A DNA stretch of 38,394 nt, taken from Bacteroidota bacterium. Its GTDB lineage: Bacteria; Bacteroidota; Ignavibacteria; Kapaibacteriales; UBA2268. This document shows, piece after piece, positions 8,026-15,278 of the stretch. Where the stretch lies: contig WRLB01000009.1 of assembly GCA_009777815.1 (NCBI GenBank), positions 1 to 38,394 of the forward strand. Reading direction: 5' to 3'. The notes below the pieces were generated by a model. That model was not told the origin of the DNA. It worked only from the letters and a program-made list of their open reading frames with translations, and did no database searches. The translations under genes and the position numbers were made by a program. Numbering within the stretch: position 1 is the stretch's first letter; each line of letters starts with the position of its first letter.

Positions 8026-8625
8026 ATGAAACAAAAAAGTATTATTAAAATTGTTCTATTTGTAACGCTGATATTGATGTTTAATAGTGCAAATGCACAA
8101 AATCGGTATCAATTATATTGCTCGCATTTGCTATTGGAAACCTCGTATATAGTAGCATTAGAGCAGGTAGGAACATTAGAGAAAAGCAATAAAAATGATG
8201 GCGATGTTGTAAAGTATCTAAAACTATTTGGTTTTAAAAGTGGCACGCCGTATTGTGCAGCAGGGCAATACTATTGCTTCTATGAAGGTGCAAAACGAGA
8301 AAATATTAGCACCGATTCTATTCCAATAATTAAGTCAGCATTGTGCTTGGATATATACAACGATGCCAAAAAGCGAGGTAATAAAACTAAATATTCCGCA
8401 CAAAAGCACGACTTAATTATTTGGAAAAAACCAAAATCGTGGCAAGGACATATTGAACGCATACACAATGTTTTGCCAAACGGATGGGTTGAAACTATAG
8501 GTTTCAACTCGTCCAAAACGATAAATGGTAAAAAACAAGAAGGTGTTTTTTTGCAAAGACGCAATATATTACATCCTTTAGGAAGGTTAAAAGTAAAGGG
8601 AATAGTGGGGTTTCACGATGAGTAA
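8026..8625 (+). CDS. Secreted CHAP/NlpC-like cysteine hydrolase (endolysin-like)
   Basis: 199 residues. Signal peptide MKQKSIIKIVLFVTLILMFN...SANA, cleaved before QNRYQ. The mature part has GTPYCAAGQYYCF (candidate nucleophile C77) and KSWQGHIERI (candidate base H142), followed by GWVETIGFNSS with a possible third polar residue. This Cys...His order and the G-H-[IV] motif fit CHAP or NlpC/P60 peptidoglycan amidases and endopeptidases. A strong GGAGGG ribosome-binding site (8018-8023) sits just before ATG 8026. Such strong sites are rare among the neighbouring genes, which fits a phage-derived module. It probably cuts peptidoglycan in the periplasm. The fold class is inferred from motifs. Confidence 0.55.
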   Translation: MKQKSIIKIVLFVTLILMFNSANAQNRYQLYCSHLLLETSYIVALEQVGTLEKSNKNDGDVVKYLKLFGFKSGTPYCAAGQYYCFYEGAKRENISTDSIPIIKSALCLDIYNDAKKRGNKTKYSAQKHDLIIWKKPKSWQGHIERIHNVLPNGWVETIGFNSSKTINGKKQEGVFLQRRNILHPLGRLKVKGIVGFHDE

Positions 8626-8788
8626 ATATATTTTATGTTTTGTATGTGGAGTGGCTGTATGCCTTATAATTACTTGCTTTATGTGTAATAAAGTTGCTAC
8701 AAATTCTATAACAACATCTATAAGTATAGATACAATTTATATAGAGCGTGGCGTAGAAGCCGTATCATTTACAGCATCGGTAATTTAG
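8618..8788 (+). CDS. Short membrane-anchored protein, N-terminal half of a split spanin-like gene
   Basis: A 56-residue frame starts at ATG 8618, overlapping the end of the hydrolase gene by 8 bases (translational coupling likely). It has one N-terminal membrane segment (ILCFVCGVAVCLIITCFMC) followed by SISIDTIYIERGVEAVSFTAS and stops at TAG 8786-8788. The -1 frame is open from 8692 to 9195 and continues in the same composition as far as a C-terminal segment, so the two look like one gene split by an indel, or a pair of overlapping genes as in phage Rz/Rz1. No slippery heptamer was found in the overlap. Spanin-like role is inferred from position and topology only. Confidence 0.45.
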   Translation: MSKYILCFVCGVAVCLIITCFMCNKVATNSITTSISIDTIYIERGVEAVSFTASVI

Positions 8789-8882
8789 ATGCAACACACT
8801 CACCAATACCACTAAAAACAAATGCTACAGGTAAAATTATCATTGATAATACCACCACAAATAACCCTATATCAAGCGAATC

Positions 8883-8906
8883 AACAGCAGGCAATCGTCT
8901 GCTGTT
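8883..8906 (+). repeat. Hairpin with array-type arms inside the split gene
   Basis: AACAGCAG (8883-8890), loop GCAATCGT, CTGCTGTT (8899-8906): a perfect 8-bp stem with the same outer arms as the array hairpins, but without the UUCG loop or the T-run. Confidence 0.55.
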
Positions 8907-9195
8907 GATAAATGAAATTAGTTTTTTTAATGAAATTAGTTCTTTGGATAAATACATATTGCCTGAATTTGTTGTCAGTTTTGATACGATAATTAACAGA
9001 GATACGTTTAATTTGCGTTATGATTTTCCTTCTAATTTATTTAGTTTTGATTTCCTGCCGCACCGAGATTCTATAATGTTTCAGCAAATAACAATAGAAC
9101 ATACCAAAATCCAAAATAAACAAAATTGGCTGACAACCTTCCTTATATCCACAGGCGCAGGCATCGCAGGTTACATAATAGGAAAGAAAAAGTAA
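8905..9195 (+). pseudogene. C-terminal half of the split spanin-like gene
   Basis: The first possible start in this frame is TTG 8905, but the frame is open back to 8692 without an ATG, so it probably lost its N-terminus to a -1 frame change relative to the 8618 frame. The visible product ends with IEHTKIQNKQNWLTTFLISTGAGIAGYIIGKKK: a polar segment then a hydrophobic glycine-rich helix and a basic tail, typical of small phage-derived envelope proteins. A perfect hairpin sharing the AACAGCA/TGCTGTT arms of the terminator arrays lies at 8883-8906, just before the TTG. Treated as a decayed or frameshifted gene; an intact overlapping pair is the alternative. Confidence 0.4.
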
Positions 9196-9218
9196 TACGT
9201 ATTAAAAGAAAAAAACGT

Positions 9219-10014
9219 TATTTTTGCTTTATTCTTATAAATTTAACTTTAACTTTAACAGCATGGCTTCGGTTATGCTGTTTTTTTATTATAGGAAAAA
9301 AGTGTATTTTTGTGGTGCGTGCATCGTGGCGCGTGCAGCGTGCAGCATGCGTCGGTTTCGGTTTGTTCCGGGGGCTTGCTCCCGTATAAAAGCAGGCCAG
9401 CATAGCTTCGGTTATGTGGTATGTTCTTTGAAAATAATTATTTCTGAAATATAATTGTAAACGAGATGAATGTTTGATTATGAAATTTGTGAACAAAAAT
9501 ATGAAAACAGGATTCTAATACAAACCGAATTTAATTATTAAGTAGGAAATAAATATATCTAACAGCATAACAGAATAGTGTTTTCAGGGTTTTGCTGTTT
9601 TTTTATTTATAGAAAAAAGTGTATTTTTGTAATTCATTATTAAAAAAATGAATTTTTTCTATTTTAACAGCAGGGCTTCGGTTTTGCTGTTTTTTTATTT
9701 ATATTTATTTAAAAAAGTGTATTTTTGTAATTCATTGATCATAATGAATTTTTTATTGATTTTAACAGCAGGGCTTCGGTTTTGCTGTTTTTTTTTTATT
9801 TTTGTATAAACGTTTACGTTTATATTTATAAATTATTTATAATACTTTAACAGCATGGCTTCGGTTATGCTGTTTTTTTAATTTATAGAAAAAAGTGTAT
9901 TTTTGTAATAGGTGTTTTGTTATTGTATTTTGATAATAAAATACAGTCAGGTTTTAACAGCATGGCTTCGGTTATGCTGTTTTTTTTTAATTATTTATTT
10001 ATAGAAAAAAAGTG
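9219..10014 (+). repeat. Array B: promoter-spacer-UUCG-terminator units upstream of rpsS
   Basis: Same architecture and strand as array A. -7 boxes start at 9219, 9305, 9622, 9720, 9797 and 9898; canonical 26-nt hairpins start at 9257, 9666, 9764, 9849 and 9956. Two members are altered: the copy around 9397-9420 keeps the AGCATAGC-TTCG-GTTATG core but has lost its outer arms and T-run. The hairpin 9561-9599 keeps the AACAGCA / TGCTGTT arms but has about 25 nt instead of the compact UUCG loop. Spacers again hold inverted repeats: TATAAACG-TTTA-CGTTTATA (from 9805), GTATTTT/AAAATAC (9924-9943), ATTCATT/AATGAAT (9632-9652 and 9730-9750). The last promoter (10015) reads into rpsS. Confidence 0.83.
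9313..9560. other. GC-rich patch and gene-free spacer interrupting array B
   Basis: From 9313 to about 9400 the sequence is GC-rich, with repeated GCGTGCAGC-type motifs and an inverted repeat CGGGGGC/GCTCCCG, unlike the AT-rich units on either side. From 9421 to 9560 it returns to AT-rich sequence with no gene. It looks like an insertion or replacement in one array unit. Confidence 0.5.
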
Positions 10015-10022
10015 TATTTTTG
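10015..10022 (+). promoter_or_regulatory. Promoter -7 box for rpsS-rplV-rpsC
   Basis: TATTTTTG, the final promoter of array B, lies 51 bases before the rpsS ATG with no terminator between. A short AAAGG precedes the start codon by about seven bases. Confidence 0.65.
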
Positions 10023-10072
10023 TGTTTTATAAAAATAAATAACGAATAATTTTAATAATATAAAGGTAATAA

Positions 10073-10357
10073 ATGTCACGTTCACTGAAAAAAGGATCCT
10101 TTGTTAGTGTTAAACTTATGAAAAAAGTAGAAGCACTTAACATATCCAAAAAGAAACAGGTAATAAAAACCTGGTCGCGGGCATCAACTATTTTACCCGA
10201 TTTTGTCGGACATACGTTTGGTATTCATAATGGTAAAAATTTTATACCTGTTTTCATTACAGAAAATATGGTGGGTCACAAATTAGGCGAATTTTCTTTG
10301 ACTCGTATCTATAGAGGTCATTCAGGTCACAGAAAAGATGCTAAGGGGAAAAAATAG
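10073..10357 (+). CDS. rpsS: 30S ribosomal protein S19
   Basis: 94 residues, normal length. The start [11 protein letters not shown] and the conserved [47 protein letters not shown]...HRKDAKGKK are diagnostic. S19 sits in the 30S head and, with S13, contacts tRNA. It is the first gene of a three-gene unit; the genes that normally precede it in the S10 operon (rpsJ, rplC, rplD, rplW, rplB) are absent and array B takes their place. It is three bases from rplV, so the order and coupling S19-L22-S3 are kept. Certain identification. Confidence 0.98.
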   Translation: MSRSLKKGSFVSVKLMKKVEALNISKKKQVIKTWSRASTILPDFVGHTFGIHNGKNFIPVFITENMVGHKLGEFSLTRIYRGHSGHRKDAKGKK

Positions 10358-10360
10358 TAA

Positions 10361-10723
10361 ATGGAAGCACGCGCATTAAAAAAATCAATTAGAATGTCGC
10401 CGCGCAAAATGCGTCTGGTGATAGACCTCATAAGAGGTAAAAAAGCAACTGAAGCAATTACAATGCTACATTTTCATCCAAAACATGCCGCTTACGAGGC
10501 AGAAATGGTTCTACGCTCCGCTATAGCAAATCTGAACCAAAAAGCAGATGCCGACGGCATAAGAATAAAAGATGATGAAATTGTTATCAAAAAAGCAACC
10601 GTAGATGGTGCTTCAATTATTTATAGAAGAAAGCCAGCGGATAGAGGTAAATCATATAGAGTCCGCAAAAGAAGTAATCATTTAACAATAGTTGTCGGAA
10701 CAGACGACAAGGAGGCAAACTAA
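10361..10723 (+). CDS. rplV: 50S ribosomal protein L22
   Basis: 120 residues. MEARALKKSIRMSPRKMRLVIDLIRGKKATEA is the typical N-terminus. The beta-hairpin loop that reaches into the peptide exit tunnel corresponds to the region around YRRKPADRGKSYRVRKRSNHLTIVV. It assembles early on 23S rRNA. It begins three bases after rpsS and its stop shares one base with the rpsC start (TAATG), which implies a single translationally coupled mRNA. No anomalies in the protein. Confidence 0.98.
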   Translation: MEARALKKSIRMSPRKMRLVIDLIRGKKATEAITMLHFHPKHAAYEAEMVLRSAIANLNQKADADGIRIKDDEIVIKKATVDGASIIYRRKPADRGKSYRVRKRSNHLTIVVGTDDKEAN

Positions 10724-11391
10724 TGGGACAAAAAACACATCCAATAGGATTACGACTTGGTATAATTAAATCTTGGGAAGCTAATTGGTTCGATGCCAAG
10801 GACCTATCAAAAAAGTTAGCAGAAGATTTTAAAGTTCGAAAGTATATCAAAGCAAGAAATATTGGCACAAGAAATATTAAAGCCAAAATTTCAAGAATAC
10901 TAATAGAAAGAACTGCCGATAGAATGTTCGTCACAATTGACACATCAACTCCAGGATTGTTATTAGGTCAAGCGGGAGCAGAAGTGCAAAAACTCGAAGC
11001 AGAATTGAAAAGATTAACTAAACAGGATGTTTCAATAAACATTAGTGAAATAATATATCCTGAACTTAATGCTTCGTTAGTAGCCGAAAATATTGCTATG
11101 CAACTACAAGGTAGAGCAAGTTTTCGTAGAGCAATGAAATTCGCAATTTCTGCTACAATGAAAGCAGGCGCACAAGGAATAAAAATTATGTGTTCCGGAC
11201 GTCTGGGAGGTGCAGAAATTGCAAGGTCAGAAATCTATAAAGAAGGCAGAACTCCGCTCCATACACTCCGCGCCGATATTGATTATGCAACAGCAGAAGC
11301 ATTAACAATATACGGTATTATTGGCGTAAAGGTATGGATATGCCGCGGCGAAGTTATAGAAAAACGTAACGTAATCTTTGCTGATAATTAG
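10723..11391 (+). CDS. rpsC: 30S ribosomal protein S3
   Basis: 222 residues. MGQKTHPIGLRLGIIKSWEANWF is the universal N-terminus; a KH domain follows (about 40-110, with GLLLGQAGAEVQKLE), and the C-terminal domain shows GAQGIKIMCSGRLGGAEIARSE...YATAEALTIYGIIGVKVWI. S3 lines the mRNA entry channel and has helicase activity with S4 and S5. In nearly all bacteria rplP (L16), rpmC and rpsQ follow directly; here a perfect 18-bp hairpin follows 27 bases after the stop and then an unrelated convergent gene. The S10 operon is therefore broken at both ends of this trio. Confidence 0.98.
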   Translation: MGQKTHPIGLRLGIIKSWEANWFDAKDLSKKLAEDFKVRKYIKARNIGTRNIKAKISRILIERTADRMFVTIDTSTPGLLLGQAGAEVQKLEAELKRLTKQDVSINISEIIYPELNASLVAENIAMQLQGRASFRRAMKFAISATMKAGAQGIKIMCSGRLGGAEIARSEIYKEGRTPLHTLRADIDYATAEALTIYGIIGVKVWICRGEVIEKRNVIFADN

Positions 11392-11417
11392 AATATCTTA
11401 TAGCAAGGTTATAGAAA

Positions 11418-11460
11418 AAGCATTGTTAATTCAGTAAAAAACACTGAATTAACAATGCTT
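11418..11460. terminator. Hairpin terminator after rpsC
   Basis: A perfect 18-bp stem, AAGCATTGTTAATTCAGT (11418-11435) with its complement at 11443-11460 and a 7-nt A-rich loop. It is symmetrical and lies between convergent rpsC and the H-NOX gene. T-runs are modest: AAACTATT follows on the plus strand and TTTTTCTAT on the minus strand. Confidence 0.7.
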
Positions 11461-11472
11461 AAACTATTATTT

Positions 11473-11513
11473 ATAATCATTTTGTTTTTTAAATAATCAT
11501 TTTGTTTTTTAAA
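11473..11513. repeat. 20-bp direct repeat
   Basis: ATAATCATTTTG followed by TTTTTTAA occurs twice back to back, at 11473 and 11493. Role unknown. Confidence 0.6.
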
Positions 11514-11555
11514 GCAACTTTTTGTTTTTAGTAATGTATAAAACTATTCTAATTA

Positions 11556-12098
11556 TTAAGTTTCTATTTTGCCTAAAAACACTATCTCTACTGTGTTATC
11601 ATCTATGACATTTATAGCCAGTTTTTCATTAAATGCTATTCCTACTCCTTTAATGCATCCAAGCCATATAGGTTGTAGATTTCTTGGAGAAAAATATTTC
11701 ATTAGGAGACGGTCTGGTGCTTTATCAATATATTCAAAATGCGGTGGACTAGCATTAAGCATTGACCGAGTTACCCTGTCATGGATGTTTTCCATTTTCA
11801 TTAGAAAATCTTTTGCGCCTTTTACGTTATCAAAATATGGAGCATATATCTTTTTTGCGTATGTTACACAAAAATATTCACCAAATTCATCAGCGACTTG
11901 TTTTAATGGAACATTTAGAACTACAGCAGTAGCATTGAAAATATTCAACACATCAGTATCAGGAACATCTTCTATCGGGAGAAATTGCAGATAATTTTTA
12001 TTGTATATATTTGCTTGATTTAGGATATGGTCTAGTTTATCATCACCAAATTTTGTTATTACCATTTCCATCAAGCATATTGGAATTATACCTTTCAT
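11556..12098 (-). CDS. H-NOX (haem NO/oxygen-binding) sensor protein
   Basis: 180 residues, the usual length of a stand-alone bacterial H-NOX. MKGIIPICLMEMVITKFG is the family N-terminus. The proximal haem ligand is H106 in MENIHDRV, and the haem-propionate motif YxSxR is Y135-F-S137-P-R139. The protein is expected to bind haem and sense nitric oxide, with effects on a partner kinase or cyclic-di-GMP enzyme. No such partner lies next to it: neighbours are convergent rpsC and a tRNA, so any partner is elsewhere (two kinases lie at 26996 and 33993, without evidence for pairing). Whether it excludes oxygen depends on a distal tyrosine that I cannot place. AGAGG lies upstream of the start. Strong family call. 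Confidence 0.9.
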   Translation of the reverse strand: MKGIIPICLMEMVITKFGDDKLDHILNQANIYNKNYLQFLPIEDVPDTDVLNIFNATAVVLNVPLKQVADEFGEYFCVTYAKKIYAPYFDNVKGAKDFLMKMENIHDRVTRSMLNASPPHFEYIDKAPDRLLMKYFSPRNLQPIWLGCIKGVGIAFNEKLAINVIDDNTVEIVFLGKIET

Positions 12099-12505
12099 AT
12101 ACTTAATCCTCTTTTAATTATTTATATTATACACATTAAAATAATGAAATATTCGTTATAAACAGTCACCTCTAAAAAATAAACGCAAAAATATGAAAAT
12201 GCTTGCCGATTTTTACTTCTGTTATTCTGAGTGAAAGCGATGTGTCCGAAAAATTATTGCTCCTCTTTTTTAAGAGAACTATCTAATCCGAAACTTTTTA
12301 GACGCAAAGCATCCATTTTACGCATCACCATAGATGCAATTAGTTAAATACTTCTGTTTGAAATATTTTTTATCTGTGTCGTTGATATTTATTTTTAAAA
12401 TAACCTAAAATCAAAAATTATACAAAAATAATAATCTATTACAGCGGAAAGTATAAATAAAAATGAAAAATAATTTTCCGAACCAAAACAACCTTTTAAA
12501 ACGCT
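12099..12505. other. Intergenic region upstream of H-NOX
   Basis: It contains the H-NOX promoter (12186-12193) and AT-rich sequence. No coding region is evident. Confidence 0.5.
12186..12193 (-). promoter_or_regulatory. Promoter -7 box for the H-NOX gene
   Basis: TATTTTTG on the minus strand, 88 bases upstream of ATG 12098, implying a leader of about 80 nt. Confidence 0.55.
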
Positions 12506-12538
12506 AAAGCCCCGTAAATATAGTAAATACGGGGCTTT
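12506..12538. terminator. Hairpin terminator next to tRNA-Thr
   Basis: AAAGCCCCGTA / TACGGGGCTTT, an 11-bp perfect stem with an 11-nt loop, five bases past the 3' end of the tRNA gene on its own strand. The longer T-run is on the plus strand (CTTTTT). Confidence 0.7.
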
Positions 12539-12542
12539 TTAG

Positions 12543-12618
12543 TGGAGCCACATGACAGACTTGAACTCCCGACCTGCTGATTACAAATCAGCTGCTCTAC
12601 CAGCTGAGCTAATGTGGC
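12543..12618 (-). tRNA. tRNA-Thr (anticodon UGU)
   Basis: A 76-nt cloverleaf on the minus strand. Acceptor arms GCCACAT / ATGTGGC are followed by U and an encoded CCA. The D-arm holds AGCTCAGCTGGTAGAGC, the anticodon arm is CTGAT-TTTGTAA-ATCAG with anticodon TGT, and the T-arm has GTTCAAGTC. It reads ACA codons, and ACN codons by wobble. The upstream flank is an array of four 99-bp repeats. Confidence 0.95.
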
Positions 12619-12640
12619 AATTTTATAATTAACGTATAAT

Positions 12641-13010
12641 AATGTCAATCACAGAATACAAAATTAAACTTTTTATTTCTAATTTCCAAATCTTTTATTT
12701 TTTAGAAAAGATATTATAAAAAGTATATTCAAATAACATAATGTCAATTACAGAATACAAAATTAAACTTTTTATTTCTAATTTCCAAATCTTTTATTTT
12801 TTAGAAAAGATATTACAAAAAAGTATATTCAAAGAACATAATGTCAATTACAGAATACAAAATTAAACTTTTTATTTCTAATTTCCAAATCTTTTATTTT
12901 TTAGAAAAGATATTATAAAAAGTATATTCAAATAACATAATGTCAATTACAGAACGCAAAATTAAACTTTTTATTTCTAATTTCCAAATCTTTTATTTTT
13001 TAGAAAAATT
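12641..13010. repeat. Four tandem ~99-bp repeats upstream of tRNA-Thr
   Basis: Copies begin at 12641, 12740, 12840 and 12939 (period 99-100), with only a few differences; the last is truncated after TTTTTTAGAAAA. Read toward the tRNA, each start edge carries TTGACATTAT. The copy nearest the tRNA has TTGACA then TATAAAAT about 17 bases later, which could be a tRNA promoter. No reading frame is conserved. Function unknown. Confidence 0.8.
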
Positions 13011-13145
13011 AGCGATATAGATTTTAAAAATAACTACATTTTAGTTCCGAATAAAATATGCAAACCACAGCAGGAAACTATTTTATTGACAGAATTTTAA
13101 TAAAACGCTGCTACAAAAATAATGTAATTTTTCCACAAAAAACTT

Positions 13146-13153
13146 TATTTTTG
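13146..13153 (+). promoter_or_regulatory. Promoter -7 box for the 13174 lipoprotein
   Basis: TATTTTTG lies 20 bases before ATG 13174, so the leader would be about 14 nt. Confidence 0.6.
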
Positions 13154-13173
13154 CATTTTATAAAAATGATATT

Positions 13174-15192
13174 ATGAAGAAATATATTTGTTATATTATA
13201 GTTTTGGTTGCTATTTTGCTAAATAGTTGCATACAAGAAAATGATGCACTTGTGTATCCGCCGCTAATAGTGGAAACCGTTAATATTCGTTACTTTAATA
13301 TACATAATGACGAAATTAGTAGAAGTGTGCTGTTAGATAGAAAGTCAATAGGAAATAATATTCCGTTTAATTCAGTTGCAAAACCAGAAACACCACCCTA
13401 TGATTCTTCTACAATACAAGTGCTAAAAAATGATAATATTACTTATCGTTCTAAACAGAAGTTCAAATTTGCTCGCAAATCAAATTATATAATGATTGCC
13501 CTTCCTGATTATAGGATTATGCCTGACTCTATAATTAAATACGATGATACTATTGCGTATTTGCAAACAACTATATTAACGCCCGAAGATACTAATCAAT
13601 GTTTCGTAAAGTTCTTAAATGCTAACCCTGATACAAGTATAAATTATTCTATAAAAATAGGTTGTCCGAATGGACAAAATCTTTTTGTTGATAATGAAAT
13701 ATCTACTGTTTCTTATCTTCAAAGCACAGGTATTCAGCCCGTGTATGAAGGTATAAGAGTTATTTCTGTTATAAAAAATTATAAAAATGCAGATACTAAT
13801 TCGCCAAGCAATTCTGTTGTAGGTATTTATGAATTAGACCTAAAACGATTGGGACAATATGCTCTAATTATGAATAAAAATGACGAGTTGTTTTTTGTAG
13901 ATGAATTAGACCATAACTCGCCTTTTATAAAACTAAATAACGTAGAGGCAAGAAATGCTTATATCAGAGTTGTTAATTTTGCTTCTGATAATGTAACTAT
14001 TAATAGTTCTACGCAAGGCGATATTACTGCAAATCTTAATGCTAATTTTATAGATGATTATAGAGATATAACTACTTGTGATGTATTAAGTTTAGATAGA
14101 ATTACTTTAGAAGCAAATGGCAATACAACAGATACAATTTTTATGTCGTTTGATATTTACAAAAAGTATTCTATATTTGCTTTTGATACTGATAATCAAA
14201 TTGCAGGCAAAATTATAGGAATACCTCCGATTGATGATAGAATGAAAACTAATACAAATCAAGCAATAGTTAGAGTAGTTAATGGAAATATTGAAAAAAA
14301 TGGCATTACTGTTTCTATCGGAGCAAAAAGTTTTAATAACGACATAGGATATGAATCAGGGATAACATTAGCAGTTAATTTACTTGCGGGTGAGTATTCT
14401 GAACCGATGTATATTAATGCAGGAACGATTATCCCTATATCTGTTTTTGCATCTACTCAACCTACTCAATATATGTTTAGTGCTGTTCTTAATATTGAAA
14501 ATGGTAAAGAATATATTATTGCGGTTGATAAAGATAGCAAAATCGCTGCTATAGAAATTAATGATGAAGCACAAACTATACAATACGGCGAAGAAGCATC
14601 TTTTTTGCAGATATTTAATGCTTGCAACGGCAATAATAATTTAAACTTTACTATTCCTAACCTTATTACGAATGGAAAACTACCGCACTCTAATTTGCTA
14701 ACAACTTTTATCCCTGTCGGCGAAAATAATATCAACGCTAATAATAAAACAATCAATTTTAATTCTGAAAATAATATTAGAACTTTACTAATTGCTGCTT
14801 CTAATTATAACGAACCTACGTTATTTGCAATACAAAGCCCTAATATGGGAGCAAGTAATTCTTCTTTTAGATTTAGATTTATTAATGCATCCGATGATAC
14901 GCCGCAACTACTTGTCCGTGATATTGTAAAAGAAACAATTACGCAAAATAGAGACACTATCTTTATTTATGACACATTAAACACGAATATAGCATATCAA
15001 ACTGCTTCATTTATCAATTCTTATTCAAGAGATAGAAAATATACTTTTGATTTTGTTAGCCAAAATGCAGATGGAGAAACTAAATTATATAAAGCAAAAG
15101 ATATTAACTTTACTTTGAATAAAAATTACTCTATTATCTTCTACGGAAACAAAAATATCGGCTATAAGATATTTATCGTGCAGGAATATTAA
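13174..15192 (+). CDS. Large lipoprotein with DUF4397-like repeats
   Basis: 672 residues. The N-terminus MKKYICYIIVLVAILLNSC is a lipoprotein signal with lipobox LNSC (acylated Cys19). At least three segments look like DUF4397 modules: AYIRVVNFASDNVTINSS (about 261), SFLQIFNACNGNNNLNFTIPN (about 475) and FRFRFINASDDTPQLLVRD (about 566), each starting with a strand, then N/A-S-D and a small beta-sandwich-like stretch. This fits an outer-membrane-anchored or surface-exposed beta-rich protein of unknown ligand. It is a single-gene unit with its own promoter and a hairpin after the stop. Lipoprotein status is firm; the DUF assignment is moderate; no enzymatic motif is seen. Confidence 0.6.
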   Translation: MKKYICYIIVLVAILLNSCIQENDALVYPPLIVETVNIRYFNIHNDEISRSVLLDRKSIGNNIPFNSVAKPETPPYDSSTIQVLKNDNITYRSKQKFKFARKSNYIMIALPDYRIMPDSIIKYDDTIAYLQTTILTPEDTNQCFVKFLNANPDTSINYSIKIGCPNGQNLFVDNEISTVSYLQSTGIQPVYEGIRVISVIKNYKNADTNSPSNSVVGIYELDLKRLGQYALIMNKNDELFFVDELDHNSPFIKLNNVEARNAYIRVVNFASDNVTINSSTQGDITANLNANFIDDYRDITTCDVLSLDRITLEANGNTTDTIFMSFDIYKKYSIFAFDTDNQIAGKIIGIPPIDDRMKTNTNQAIVRVVNGNIEKNGITVSIGAKSFNNDIGYESGITLAVNLLAGEYSEPMYINAGTIIPISVFASTQPTQYMFSAVLNIENGKEYIIAVDKDSKIAAIEINDEAQTIQYGEEASFLQIFNACNGNNNLNFTIPNLITNGKLPHSNLLTTFIPVGENNINANNKTINFNSENNIRTLLIAASNYNEPTLFAIQSPNMGASNSSFRFRFINASDDTPQLLVRDIVKETITQNRDTIFIYDTLNTNIAYQTASFINSYSRDRKYTFDFVSQNADGETKLYKAKDINFTLNKNYSIIFYGNKNIGYKIFIVQEY

Positions 15193-15201
15193 AAACTCTT
15201 T

Positions 15202-15226
15202 ATGCCATATTTTTTTAATATGGCAT
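15202..15226 (+). terminator. Hairpin after the DUF4397-like gene
   Basis: ATGCCATATT / AATATGGCAT, a perfect 10-bp stem with a T5 loop, nine bases after the stop. The downstream T-run is weak and interrupted. Confidence 0.55.
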
Positions 15227-15278
15227 GTAAAACTTTATTTTTATAAATTATTTTGTTTTATTTTTTATAAAAAAAAGT

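Noticed and set aside
8692-8788. Programmed -1 ribosomal frameshift in the spanin-like gene
   Set aside because: No X XXY YYZ heptamer and no clear downstream stimulatory structure in the overlap.
9126-9496. Several 76-92-residue frames around array B and the GC-rich patch
   Set aside because: They run through hairpins, promoters and repeat sequence, have no ribosome sites and resemble no family.
7032-10022. Integron attC array or CRISPR/TIGR-like guide array
   Set aside because: No attC core sites or integrase. The hairpins end in T-runs with promoters between them, which fits separate transcripts rather than one processed guide precursor. No effector gene is adjacent.
12641-13010. Plasmid-type iterons / replication origin
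   Set aside because: A 99-bp period is far longer than iterons, and no replication initiator gene is nearby.
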